Source: Rhizobium tropici CIAT 899 (GTDB lineage Bacteria; Pseudomonadota; Alphaproteobacteria; Rhizobiales; Rhizobiaceae). Taken from it: a stretch of DNA of 64,000 bases. The notes below the pieces were generated by a model that did not search any database, was not told the DNA's origin, and was given only the letters and a program-made list of their open reading frames with translations. The stretch spans positions 194,374 to 258,373 of the forward strand of contig NC_020062.1 in assembly GCF_000330885.1 (NCBI RefSeq), written 5' to 3'. The position numbers and the translations under genes are program-made. The stretch's first letter is position 1. The number at the start of each line of letters is the position of its first letter. Below are positions 18,458 through 26,698 of the stretch, in pieces.

Positions 18458-19248
18458 GGCATGGTAAACTTAACGGGTACAAGGCAGTCGTAGCCCGCTT
18501 GCGCTGTTGCGGTTCACGCTCGAGTGATTTTCGCCCACAGGTTCATCGCCGCTGAACGCAGTTCTCGATGATGGCTGGAGGGGATGTCGTGGCGGGGGAT
18601 GTGGAACAGGTTTGCGATCGGATCATGGATGGAGACGAAGCGCTGTAGATGTCGCCTAGCCTTGAAGCGTTTCATGACCCGCTCTCGTCGCCGGACTGGC
18701 TGGTGGGAATTCTCCGCCCGATTGTTCAAGCCTCTGTGGGAGCGATGCTCGACACCTGGCATGATCTCGCGCTTTGCAGCGTCGTAGGACCGAAGCTCGT
18801 CGGTGATCATCACTCGCGGCGTGCGCCCCTGGCTCTTCAACAGCTTGCGCATGAGACGCTTGGCCGCCTTGGTATTGCGACGACTTTGAACCAGAACGTC
18901 GAGGACGAAACCGTCCTGAGCCAGTGCTTCTTGCCGCCTATCGAAACGACGACCTCGTCGAGGTGCCACTTGCCGCCCAGCCGACCGGCTGAGCGGCAGC
19001 GGATCTCGCTCGCAAAGGCACGTCCGAATTTCTCGGCCCATAGCCGCACAGTCTGGTGCGAGACAATAATCCCACGCGCCGCCAGCATATCCTCGACCAT
19101 CCGCAGACTGAGAGGAAAACGGAAATAGAGCCACACCGCGTGGGCGATTATCTCGCCAGGAAAGCGATGGCGGCGATAGAGTGGATCACGGTCTGTCATG
19201 GCCCGTCATCTCATGTCCAATTCCACATTCCGTTAAGTTGACGATGCC
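18458..19248 (-). mobile_element. IS6-family insertion sequence, defective (791 bp)
   Basis: The element is bounded by near-perfect 19-base terminal inverted repeats: GGCATGGTAAACTTAACGG at 18458-18476 and the complement of GGCATCGTCAACTTAACGG at 19230-19248 (17 of 19 identical). Length and the single DDE transposase fit IS6. The 8 bases flanking each side do not match, so no target duplication is visible; a later deletion or recombination at one side is likely. It truncates an enolase-superfamily gene at its right border. Confidence 0.85.
18514..19199 (-). pseudogene. IS6-family transposase, broken by a small deletion
   Basis: The first frame (from ATG 19199) encodes the IS6 N-terminus through WHLDEVVVSIGGKKHWL, carrying the first catalytic Asp. 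The second frame resumes at DGFVLDVLVQSRRNTKAAKRL and holds the second Asp (MITDELRSYDAAK) and the Glu (NNRAENSHQP). Comparison with the intact copies of the relatives in this window indicates a loss of about 16-17 bases near 18918 that removes LWRAVD-equivalent codons and changes frame. It should be inactive. Confidence 0.85.
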
Positions 19249-19371
19249 CCGGTCACTGATATGCCAGGTCTCGGCGTCGAGGTGAACGAGGAATTGGCCA
19301 GGAAGCAGAGTTTCAAATTCTGGGAGGCGCCGCATTGGACCCGAAACGACGGCTCGGTGACGAATTGGTAA
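19249..19371 (+). pseudogene. C-terminal fragment of an enolase-superfamily (mandelate racemase/galactonate dehydratase) gene
   Basis: Starting exactly at the right end of the IS6 element, an open frame reads PVTDMPGLGVEVNEELARK, later WEAPHWTRNDGSVTNW, and stops at 19369-19371. The PGLGVEVNEE block and the W-x-R-x-DGSV-x-W ending are the characteristic C-terminus of mandelate racemase/muconate lactonizing enzymes acting on sugar acids. Only about 40 residues remain; the rest was lost with the IS insertion. Confidence 0.75.
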
Positions 19372-19407
19372 ACGCCGCTCTTGGCTCCCTATTTGCAATT
19401 TTGGCAG

Positions 19408-20409
19408 CTAGAAGCCGCTGGTCATCTGATAGTGCGGCGATGTATACCCGAGACGCCCCTGTAGCAACCCGACAATGCTGCCCAAGCACGATGCCGCGCG
19501 CACCAATGTCCTGCCACCAGTCAAAGGCGCCGCCAGAATGCAATAGCTTAGCGTCCATATTCGGCCCAAAATCGAAGCGAACAATTGCAGCCAGCCTTTT
19601 TTTGAGCCCTTGCTATTTCGTCTTTTGATCAAGATGCTGCTGTGATCTCGGGAGCGCCTGTATTGGTACTGGAGCGTCAAGCGCTCGACGGGAACCGTCT
19701 CATGGCAAATCGCATGTGGTGTCCAGGTCGTACAAGCGCCAAGTTTCAGCGCATCGGTCCACAATTGCCAATCCTCGCCACCCGCCAAGCCAAGTGTGTT
19801 GTCGAAACGAAGGCCGGTGCGACGAAAGAATTCCAGCTTTCCCATCCAGCTACCGGTTGCCAGTTTGATGTGCTTAGCTTTCCCCATCTCTAAGAGACGA
19901 ATCGATTTCGCCTCGCTATTGCGATTCATTCTGTTCATTCCCGACCAAACCATCCTGTTCCACCGGGATGCGGCGGGCGGCGGCGGTGCGAATCTGACCG
20001 GCGACGCGACAATATCGCAATCCTGAGCGTCTCGCGCGGCGAGCAGCTGCTCAAGCCAATCTTCTGCGACAACTTCGTCATCGTCAGCAAAGGTCAGCAA
20101 GTCTCCATCCGACGTAAGAGCGGCCTCAAGAGCGCGATTGCGAGCAAAGGCGATCCCGAGCTGCGTCTCGAGCTCATATTGAACGCTCGACTTTGGCACT
20201 TGCTCCCGGAAATCTTCGATAGCTTGGCCTAACGAGGCCGTTTCATTATTCTCAATGATGATGAAATGAAGACGAACTCCGTCAGGCACGTTCATCCTGC
20301 TATAGGACTTCAGAAGATTCGAAAGCATTTGTGGCCTTGCACGCGTAACGGTCCCTACGCAGATCGTTCTCTCGTAATCACCTGCTGAAAAAACTGGAGA
20401 CAACTGCAT
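19408..20409 (-). CDS. Family 2 glycosyltransferase
   Basis: The 333-residue protein has a GT-A nucleotide-sugar domain: ICVGTVTRARPQMLSNLLKS at the N-terminus, IAFARNRALEAAL, and the metal-binding acidic motif LTFADDDEVVAEDWLEQLL near residue 115. It likely transfers a sugar during exopolysaccharide or LPS assembly at the cytoplasmic face. It follows the deacetylase gene by 6 bases on the same strand, giving a three-gene polysaccharide operon with the GT25 gene. No transmembrane region is evident except a possible C-terminal hydrophobic patch near residue 290. Confidence 0.88.
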   Translation of the reverse strand: MQLSPVFSAGDYERTICVGTVTRARPQMLSNLLKSYSRMNVPDGVRLHFIIIENNETASLGQAIEDFREQVPKSSVQYELETQLGIAFARNRALEAALTSDGDLLTFADDDEVVAEDWLEQLLAARDAQDCDIVASPVRFAPPPPAASRWNRMVWSGMNRMNRNSEAKSIRLLEMGKAKHIKLATGSWMGKLEFFRRTGLRFDNTLGLAGGEDWQLWTDALKLGACTTWTPHAICHETVPVERLTLQYQYRRSRDHSSILIKRRNSKGSKKGWLQLFASILGRIWTLSYCILAAPLTGGRTLVRAASCLGSIVGLLQGRLGYTSPHYQMTSGF

Positions 20410-20415
20410 GAGGGT

Positions 20416-21117
20416 CTAACCGACCGCACATTTGCACAATACGTTCAACCAGCTATCTACTTGACGGATCGTTTGCCGCGGTAACCACAGCATATCATCC
20501 TCAGGCAATATTCTTCCGCTAACGGTTGTAGTTGCGCTGATATAGCCAGCCTGCTCGACAATGGCTCTGACTTGCTCTGATACGTCTCCGTACGGATACG
20601 AGAAGCTGTTGACCGAATTTCCGAGCATGTCTTCGAGCTCGTGCCGAGCAAGGGTGATTTGCCGTCTTGCCTCGGTGACCGAGGTTTTCGTCAGGCGGAT
20701 ATGCTCGAGACTATGCGCACCGACTTCATGACCCATGAGGGCCCATTCCCGCATTTCTGCCTTCGACATGCATCGCGAATACGGAGCGCCAACTGGTAAA
20801 TCCCAGCTGTTGAATCCGCCAATCTGACTAGGAACAAAGTAACTTGTCGCCGTAAATTCCAGTTCCTGAAGGGTCGCCAGCGCATGCGCGTGGACACCTC
20901 GAAAGCCGTTGTCGAATGTGATGCCAAAGACCTTGCCGGATTTTTTCCCGCGCAGATATGGCTCGAGATCTCGAAGGGACAAGCCGGTAAATCCCAGCCT
21001 CTTCAATCGCCGCATCTGGGTGCTAAAATTGCGAGGATAGACCGTTCGATAGCGAAGATAGACGCCTTGTTCTGCAGGATCGGCGATCTGGCTATATCTC
21101 AGGATCGATATCGACAT
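20416..21117 (-). CDS. Polysaccharide deacetylase (NodB-homology) with altered metal motif
   Basis: This 233-residue protein has NodB-type motifs: GITFDNGFRG (motif 1, usually FDDG), the metal-binding H-x3-H in VGAHSLEHIRLT (motif 2) and FSYPYGD (motif 3). The start at 21117 is the first ATG after the upstream stop (one-base gap); a longer frame to 21264 lies inside the GT25 gene. The second Asp of motif 1, a metal ligand, is Asn here, so activity may be reduced or use altered metal binding. It sits between two glycosyltransferases and probably acts on a surface glycan. Confidence 0.85.
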   Translation of the reverse strand: MSISILRYSQIADPAEQGVYLRYRTVYPRNFSTQMRRLKRLGFTGLSLRDLEPYLRGKKSGKVFGITFDNGFRGVHAHALATLQELEFTATSYFVPSQIGGFNSWDLPVGAPYSRCMSKAEMREWALMGHEVGAHSLEHIRLTKTSVTEARRQITLARHELEDMLGNSVNSFSYPYGDVSEQVRAIVEQAGYISATTTVSGRILPEDDMLWLPRQTIRQVDSWLNVLCKCAVG

Positions 21118-21118
21118 G

Positions 21119-22015
21119 TTATCTCGCCGCAACATTAGAGGACGGAATACGGCGTCTGCCAGCCAATCGGGCGAGGCGTTTGATCCTACTGCGGTAAAGA
21201 GGACGCAAGATCTCGTGCATGCATTTTTGCAGGAGTGGCCTGCGTTGTCTAAGCGTGCTCCCACCCAAGCTGCCGGAAATCTCGTGAATGCCAGCGGGCG
21301 TGACCGACTTCGGTATGACGCCCGTCACCCAAAACATTTGCAGGAACACATCGACGGGACGATCCACTTGTTCAGTCGCCTTGAGCAACTTGATTGCCGC
21401 GCCGCGGGTGACCAGTTGCGCTCCCATTCCAAGTCCTGGGCATGTGGGTTCGATCAAGGCGATCTCGCCGACTTTGGCGATCTGGCGACCACTTTCACGA
21501 CCTCTGCGCATCGGGAATCGTATAAAATCGTCCGGCCCTATATGAGCGAATGCCAGTGCGAGGCTCCTGTAAAAACTGTCATCAAGCTCAATATCATCCT
21601 CAATGACGAAGGCGATATCGATATTCTGGTCGACAATTGCCTGCCATGCTTTTCGGTGCGAAAGGAAGCAACCGATCTCGGCATTGCTAAGTTCGAAGGG
21701 ATAGAACGGCTGATGCAACTGGCGTTGATAGAACCCTCGACGCTCCCGCTTCGAGAGCAGACGACCATCGATTGCGGGCAAAATCGATGTGGAAAAGGGA
21801 AGAAGTTTCAGCAGCCTTTCCGCATGCTGCTGCCGCTGTTTGACGCGCAGCAGATGGATGAGGAACCCGATTGTGGATAGGTTATCCTGGCGTCGGAATT
21901 GGCACGAGAAACTAAGCGGGGATTCTCCGCAATAAGAGTAAGGCGCTCTCCGTGCAGTAATCGCACGCTTGCTTGCCGGGCCGGGGTTGTTTTGTTCCAA
22001 GGTCTTTCCTTTCAA
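21119..22015 (-). CDS. Family 25 glycosyltransferase (LPS biosynthesis type)
   Basis: The 298-residue frame contains GT25 hallmarks: FLIHLLRVKQRQQHAERLLKLLP, then ELSNAEIGCFLSHRKAWQAI, FVIEDDIELDDSF and GMGAQLVTRGAAIKLL. These enzymes add Gal or Glc to lipooligosaccharide or similar glycans. GT25 proteins usually begin close to the FLIHL strand, so the first 45 residues are doubtful and the true start may be a non-ATG codon nearer 21880. It is first in the three-gene polysaccharide operon. Confidence 0.82.
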   Translation of the reverse strand: MKGKTLEQNNPGPASKRAITARRAPYSYCGESPLSFSCQFRRQDNLSTIGFLIHLLRVKQRQQHAERLLKLLPFSTSILPAIDGRLLSKRERRGFYQRQLHQPFYPFELSNAEIGCFLSHRKAWQAIVDQNIDIAFVIEDDIELDDSFYRSLALAFAHIGPDDFIRFPMRRGRESGRQIAKVGEIALIEPTCPGLGMGAQLVTRGAAIKLLKATEQVDRPVDVFLQMFWVTGVIPKSVTPAGIHEISGSLGGSTLRQRRPLLQKCMHEILRPLYRSRIKRLARLAGRRRIPSSNVAAR

Positions 22016-22343
22016 CGTTCGGATTATGTTTCTGGAGAAGTGCTAGATCACCGCACTATCCAGATTGCGTGGAGAGTAGGCTGACACTTGATGCAAATAC
22101 GGATAGGCGCCTAACACGGTGATGCAGGCTTTGGATTGCCAGCGCGGCGAGTCAGTTGGCGCCAGCAAAACTAGCGCCGCGGGACGGCTCACGCCTAAAG
22201 GTCCACGAGGATTTCCTAGTCGGGATCATTGAAGAAGAAGGGATGTCACGCTCAACGAGATGGTCCGACGGGCACCTCTTATCGAGATGTTGCGCCTTTC
22301 TTCCAGGCGCAACGGGATTGGCGCGTGAATAAAATGCGTTTGG
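22016..22343. other. Intergenic region with one hairpin, no gene seen
   Basis: No supported frame is present. GTTGCGCC at 22289-22296 and GGCGCAAC at 22306-22313 form a perfect 8-bp stem with a 9-base loop, 31 bases past the stop of the small minus-strand gene. It lacks a T-run, so its role as a terminator is uncertain. Confidence 0.5.
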
Positions 22344-22547
22344 CTATTTTGTCTTACCCTTGATCCCCGGGTTCTGCTTTTTCAAGAGCGGCGCTTCCTT
22401 TTGAGGTTCCGTTTTCGAGCTCTGACCGTTCAAGGTCTTGACATTTTCCTTTGTGTTTCCGGGGCTCGGAGTGGTCGAGCCGGCGTGTGCCGAAACTGAC
22501 GCGAGAGCGAATATGATTGTGGAAACGGCGAGGGTGAACTTCTTCAT
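22344..22547 (-). CDS. Small secreted protein of unknown function
   Basis: A 67-residue protein with a clear Sec signal peptide (KKFTLAVSTIIFALASVSAHA, cleaved after residue 22). The mature part is about 45 residues, hydrophilic, rich in Lys, Gln, Thr and Pro, with no Cys. I recognise no family. Its codon use resembles the surrounding genes, and the positively charged mature peptide may bind envelope polymers; that is a guess. Confidence 0.65.
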   Translation of the reverse strand: MKKFTLAVSTIIFALASVSAHAGSTTPSPGNTKENVKTLNGQSSKTEPQKEAPLLKKQNPGIKGKTK

Positions 22548-22907
22548 GTGCTCTGTTCCTCTGTTTGTTTAATTCACGGTCCGTTGGGCGCTTGGCCGAA
22601 ATTGACTAGCCCCGCGCTTTCGTCGCATTGCTCCAATGCAGCGACGTCATAGTGATAGCTGCGAACGATGTAGGCTCTGTCGAACTAGTGTTGCGGACAC
22701 GTTGAGAAACAGCGGCATTATTAAGGCATCTGGATTAAGGCATCTGGATCCTGACGCTCTGGCTCGCCCAGTGGCTCATTGTCGAATTCTGATGTTTCGA
22801 GCGCGCGATTCCGAGATCGACCACAGCTCTGTCAACGCTGGGCCACCGACTTAGGTAGCGTTGTTAATCGAGACGCGCCTGCGCAGTTTCGGATAAGCTT
22901 TTGAACC
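22548..22907. other. Intergenic region with a 14-bp tandem duplication
   Basis: This 360-base stretch holds no convincing gene. The 14-mer ATTAAGGCATCTGG occurs twice in tandem at 22720-22747, probably a replication slippage product. The segment TGTCGAACTAGTGTTGCGG near 22678 looks like an old mobile-element end but I cannot assign it. Confidence 0.45.
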
Positions 22908-24536
22908 CTATTTGCCGCCGGGAGTCCGCCCGGCTTTTCCCGTCAGATCTGCATTGTCGTCATTTTCTTCGGGCGAGACGTCCCGTTTCTGAGATCCATC
23001 TCCGGATTGGGCCGTCACATTATCCTGATAATTATCAGGAATGACGTCCTCATCTGCACTATTCGGAAGTTCCCCGCGTTCCTGATGCATGTCGACGTTT
23101 GTGGATCCACTTGCATCGACCGATTGGCCTATCTGTTGTTCAGAATTCTGGCCGGAACTTTCTGCTTGGTGAGAATCGCCATCTTTCTCTTTCGACGAAA
23201 CATCCCGTTTCTGAAGCTCATCTCCGGATCTGGTATTGACATTATTTTGATCATCTCTGGAAGTAGCCTCTTCTTCAGTTCCATCATGCCCCCGTTCCAC
23301 ATTATCTGGAACTTTGCCGTCCACCCCCGATATATGTACGTCCGATGCCCTATCATTTTGTGGTGCAATTGCTTTCTCTGGTTGAGATAGATTTTCGTTC
23401 AGCTCAGAGTTAGAGGGAGAGATAGTTTCTACTTTCGCTGTGGAACTGCCATTCTCTAGCTGATGCGGCTCCTGCGCAGTGAAGACAGCATTATCTGGCG
23501 TAGCAGGAATATCGATATCTGCTAAGTTCTCTCGGGGTAATGCTTCGTATTCGACACGGGTCTCATTCGTTATATTATAAATGGTCTGGTAGGTAATATC
23601 CTGGTTGACTTCAATTTGGCTTATTTCCACTAGAGGATCGTCGATTATCGTTGGTTCGTCATACCAAAGAGAATTTCTGTCCGCGTAATAGCCATCGTAA
23701 TATCCATCCCAATAGGAGTGCCAGACTTCGAATTCCGGACCAATCGGCTCGAAATAGACGTAATATGTTGGGTAATAGGTTCGCGTCGTATAGATGAATG
23801 CATCGAAGGATCCCGACACCACTGTGAGTGTCAGCAGCATGCTTTGATAGGTCCAGTAATCGTCTGGCCGGTCACTGTAATAGGAAAGGTCATGCCTCAG
23901 TCGTACCACCTCTCGTCGAAGAGTTGCATTGTTGGCGACCTGATCCTCCAGCGACGCTACGCGCTTTTCGAGAAGAGCCACACTTTCACGCAATGCCCGA
24001 ACTTCACCCTTGCTGACCGCTCTGGTTTCATTCGCCGGCTTTGAAAGAACATATCGGGACGAGTAGCTCTTCCATGCCGCGTTTAGGTAGCGCATGCCCT
24101 GCGCAGCTTGCTCGTTTTGCGACACCGTCAGGGCATATCGCGTTTGCAGCTCACCGATCGCTTTTGACAGGTTGCCAGTAGCCTCAGCGATCCCCTTGCT
24201 GTTTGGCGTCGCCAGTGCAGCTTCCAAGCGCTGTGTTGCGCGTGTCGCGAGGGCAACGGCTTCGAGAACGCCGGCAGTGCTTTGGTGCCGAGTACCTGAA
24301 GCGTCCTTATAGCTCCCGGCGATCATACCGAGTGAGACACGCATGTCAGAGAGCAGACCCTGGGCATTTCGCGTCGCCTTTGGCGCGGCAGCTGCGGGAG
24401 ACGCGAATGCCGTTTGGCCCGCATAGATCATCGCCGCGATCGGTATCGCCCCTGCTGCATGACCGGAAATGGCGAGCATCAAGCTGCCTGACACTATTCT
24501 TCTCAAAATCAAGTCTACGAGCAAATTGGAATTCAT
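22908..24536 (-). CDS. Large envelope-associated protein with coiled coil and repetitive acidic tail
   Basis: The 542-residue protein has a hydrophobic N-terminal segment with signal-like cleavage near residue 46 (AFASPAAA), an Ala-rich helical region (55-150), and a predicted coiled coil (RALRESVALLEKRVASLEDQV, about 178-212). Next is an aromatic Tyr/Trp-rich segment (225-300: YYSDRPDDYW, YYPTYYVYFEP, WDGYYDGYYADRN) and a long acidic, low-complexity tail from about 370. The tail contains two related units with SGDELQKRDVSSKEKD and SGDGSQKRDVSPEEND. I know no family for it. It is probably periplasmic or surface-located; nearby genes also encode exported proteins. Confidence 0.75.
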   Translation of the reverse strand: MNSNLLVDLILRRIVSGSLMLAISGHAAGAIPIAAMIYAGQTAFASPAAAAPKATRNAQGLLSDMRVSLGMIAGSYKDASGTRHQSTAGVLEAVALATRATQRLEAALATPNSKGIAEATGNLSKAIGELQTRYALTVSQNEQAAQGMRYLNAAWKSYSSRYVLSKPANETRAVSKGEVRALRESVALLEKRVASLEDQVANNATLRREVVRLRHDLSYYSDRPDDYWTYQSMLLTLTVVSGSFDAFIYTTRTYYPTYYVYFEPIGPEFEVWHSYWDGYYDGYYADRNSLWYDEPTIIDDPLVEISQIEVNQDITYQTIYNITNETRVEYEALPRENLADIDIPATPDNAVFTAQEPHQLENGSSTAKVETISPSNSELNENLSQPEKAIAPQNDRASDVHISGVDGKVPDNVERGHDGTEEEATSRDDQNNVNTRSGDELQKRDVSSKEKDGDSHQAESSGQNSEQQIGQSVDASGSTNVDMHQERGELPNSADEDVIPDNYQDNVTAQSGDGSQKRDVSPEENDDNADLTGKAGRTPGGK

Positions 24537-24819
24537 ATCAGCGCCTCCGAGCGCCCTTGGATTTCACGCTCGTGATCGAACGACGAGTTGTATTCATCAT
24601 TTCCAAGCGGATTTTCGTGAGAGAGATCGAAAGCGCGGGAACGGCCCCCTCTCGACCCAAGGCGGAAGATCGGCGGGCGACAGCCACCAACCCCAGCCTG
24701 ACCATTGGATATCTTCGCCATCTCCCACAGGTAATGGGGATGATCGAGACGAAGCACCGCATCTTCAGGACCTTCAGCTAACAATGATTGCGATTGAAAG
24801 GCGCTTGCGCGCCTGCATT

Positions 24820-24984
24820 TCAATCTGCGCGCACGAGTTCGCAATCAGAGTAGGTTTCGTGCTGGCAATGCACGTTAAATCGCGCGTTCGCGTATGGCGT
24901 TCGAACAACCAGCATCGACAAAACGATGGCCAATAACGAGGTCATATAGATGATGCCTGGCACAAAGCGAAACAGCGCTTGCAT
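24820..24984 (-). CDS. Small membrane peptide, paralogue of the next gene
   Basis: A 54-residue peptide with one hydrophobic segment (residues 8-27) and a short Cys-containing C-terminus (HCQHETYSDCELV). I chose the ATG at 24984, preceded by AAGGA, because its start MQALFRFVPG aligns with MQTVFRFMPI of the neighbouring gene; an ATG at 25017 would add 11 residues. Function unknown; probably inner-membrane or secreted. Confidence 0.55.
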   Translation of the reverse strand: MQALFRFVPGIIYMTSLLAIVLSMLVVRTPYANARFNVHCQHETYSDCELVRAD

Positions 24985-25013
24985 ATGGTATTCCTTCAGC
25001 TTCTTGTCCGGCA

Positions 25014-25280
25014 TCAAAATTCCCTAGTTTGGAGTCTTTCGATCGGCGCTATCTCGCGGGCCGCCACGGCGTGCTGTTGGCGCGAAACTGCCGTGTTTGC
25101 ATTCATTGAGGATTCGCCTTCGGCGCTTTGGTACGATGGCACCTGAAAGGTTCGGTGGTGCCCGAACATACCAAATGGCCGGCGAAAATGCGGTGGCCCG
25201 ATGATTGATAGCGACAGAGTCGTGGCAGTTAACAGGGCTACACAGGTCATAATTGGCATAAAGCGAAATACGGTTTGCAT
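25014..25280 (-). CDS. Small membrane/exported protein, paralogue pair
   Basis: An 88-residue protein with an N-terminal hydrophobic segment (residues 8-28) and a polar C-terminus. GAGGG precedes the ATG. It shares the pattern MQ-x2-FRF-x-P, a Leu/Ser-rich helix and Pro-Pro turn with the next small gene, which suggests a local duplication. It is divergent from the PepSY/two-component operon (229-base gap) and may belong to its regulon; that is inference. Confidence 0.55.
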   Translation of the reverse strand: MQTVFRFMPIMTCVALLTATTLSLSIIGPPHFRRPFGMFGHHRTFQVPSYQSAEGESSMNANTAVSRQQHAVAAREIAPIERLQTREF

Positions 25281-25508
25281 ATCGCGTTCCCTCAGCTGCT
25301 ATTGCGGTTGACATCTCGAGGAGGCCCGCCTTCGAGCGATCTCTACAAGGTAGCTACCGCTTCGTGGCTCGAGCACTCGCTTCGTAGTCGGTTTGTTTGC
25401 CTCTGGTTCACCGGTATAATCGATGGTGCCTGAAAAACCCGTGAGAGCGTTGTCAGCGAAATGTCAGCTTTGCTCGTCTAAGCTGCTCCGCGGAACGGTC
25501 CTGACGAT

Positions 25509-26030
25509 TTGAGGAGAAGGTGTGTGTGTTTTCGGCTCCTGAGAGTATTCGCGCGGTTGGCAATAATTGCCGTTGCGTTGCACTTTCCAGCCGTGGTGCG
25601 CGCGCAGGAAGCCGCTGGCGACGGTCGCTATATCGAGATCGCCGATGCGGGTGAATCGGAAGGCTCTTCGGACCAGGGGGGCGACGGGACAGATTCGAAT
25701 TCCGGCGATGACGAAGATGATGATGGAGGCGATCCTGGAGATTCTAAAGGCGACGGGCAGTCTGACCCCGACGAATCTCAGCGCAACGGAGGCCACGACA
25801 GGTTTAATGGACCAAACGGCGCCCTCGAAGCGGTTCAAAGCAATCGAGCTCTTCCGCTGGACGACATCATCGCAATCGCCCGGCATCTGACCACAGGACA
25901 GATCATCGATACGCGCCTGCATCCCGTCAAAGGCCTTCTCCGGTATGAGTTGAAGGTGCTCGAAACCAACAGCGAAGTTCGCCGCTACATTTTTAATGCC
26001 CGTACGGGTGAGTTGATAAAGGTAAGATAA
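25509..26030 (+). CDS. PepSY-domain exported protein with acidic linker
   Basis: The 173-residue protein has a signal peptide (hydrophobic 14-30, cleavage after VRAQ), a very acidic Gly/Asp/Ser linker (about 42-98, including DDEDDDGGDPGDSKGDG) and a C-terminal PepSY-like domain (DIIAIARHLTTGQIIDTRLH... YELKVLETNSEVRRYIFNARTGELI). PepSY domains often sit beside two-component systems and may inhibit proteases or sense the periplasm. The response-regulator gene follows after 2 bases, so the three genes form an operon. The acidic linker could bind divalent cations, which would suit a PhoQ-like sensor; this is a suggestion only. Confidence 0.8.
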   Translation: MRRRCVCFRLLRVFARLAIIAVALHFPAVVRAQEAAGDGRYIEIADAGESEGSSDQGGDGTDSNSGDDEDDDGGDPGDSKGDGQSDPDESQRNGGHDRFNGPNGALEAVQSNRALPLDDIIAIARHLTTGQIIDTRLHPVKGLLRYELKVLETNSEVRRYIFNARTGELIKVR

Positions 26031-26032
26031 AT

Positions 26033-26698
26033 ATGCGGATACTTGTAGCTGAAGATGATCGCCGCATCGCCGATTCGCTTGGTACGGCCCTGTCGAGTGC
26101 CGGCTTCGCCGCTGAATATGCCAGGGACGGAGAAGATGCCTGGTTCCGTGGAGACACTGAAGCATTCGATGCGGTGATCCTCGATCTCGGTCTTCCGACC
26201 CTGGATGGTTTGACGATCCTGAAGCGCTGGCGTCGAGCGGGGCGTAACGTTCCCGTATTGATTCTGACCGCGCGTGGGCAGTGGAACGAGCGAGTGGAAG
26301 GAATTGAGTCGGGTGCCGACGACTACGTGGTCAAACCTTTCCGCATGGAAGAAGTCGTAGCGCGTGTCCGCGCGATAGTCCGCCGGGCGGCGGGCTTTGC
26401 ATCGTCGCAAATTGAAATTGGCGAGCTTGTTCTCGACACGCGAATGAGACAAGTGTCACGCGCGGGCATTCCGATCTCGCTTACACCACAGGAATACCGG
26501 CTGCTGGCCTTTATGGCGCATCAGGGCGGCCGCGTCGTCTCGCAGCTTGAGATAGCCGAACATCTTTATACCGAGAACTTCGAAGGCGGGTCGAATGCCG
26601 TCGAAGTGCTCATCGGCCGCCTAAGGAAACGCTTGGGCGCCGATATCATCGCGACGCGACGCGGCTTTGGGTACATTCTCGGTGGGACTGATCGTTGA
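26033..26698 (+). CDS. OmpR/PhoP-family response regulator
   Basis: The 221-residue protein has a receiver domain with acidic pair D8-D9, phospho-acceptor Asp51 (VILDLGLPTLDG), Thr79 (LILTARG) and Lys101 (VVKPF), then a winged-helix output domain (LVLDTRMRQVSRAG, TPQEYRLLAFMAHQGGRVVSQ, NAVEVLIGRLRKRLG, IATRRGFGYIL). It is activated by the histidine kinase encoded immediately downstream with a 4-base overlap. Targets are likely the envelope genes around it. Confidence 0.95.
   Translation: MRILVAEDDRRIADSLGTALSSAGFAAEYARDGEDAWFRGDTEAFDAVILDLGLPTLDGLTILKRWRRAGRNVPVLILTARGQWNERVEGIESGADDYVVKPFRMEEVVARVRAIVRRAAGFASSQIEIGELVLDTRMRQVSRAGIPISLTPQEYRLLAFMAHQGGRVVSQLEIAEHLYTENFEGGSNAVEVLIGRLRKRLGADIIATRRGFGYILGGTDR

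Noticed and set aside
22636..22854. Plus-strand frame of 72 codons in the gap after the small secreted protein
   Set aside because: No ribosome binding site, no similarity and it includes a tandem duplication.
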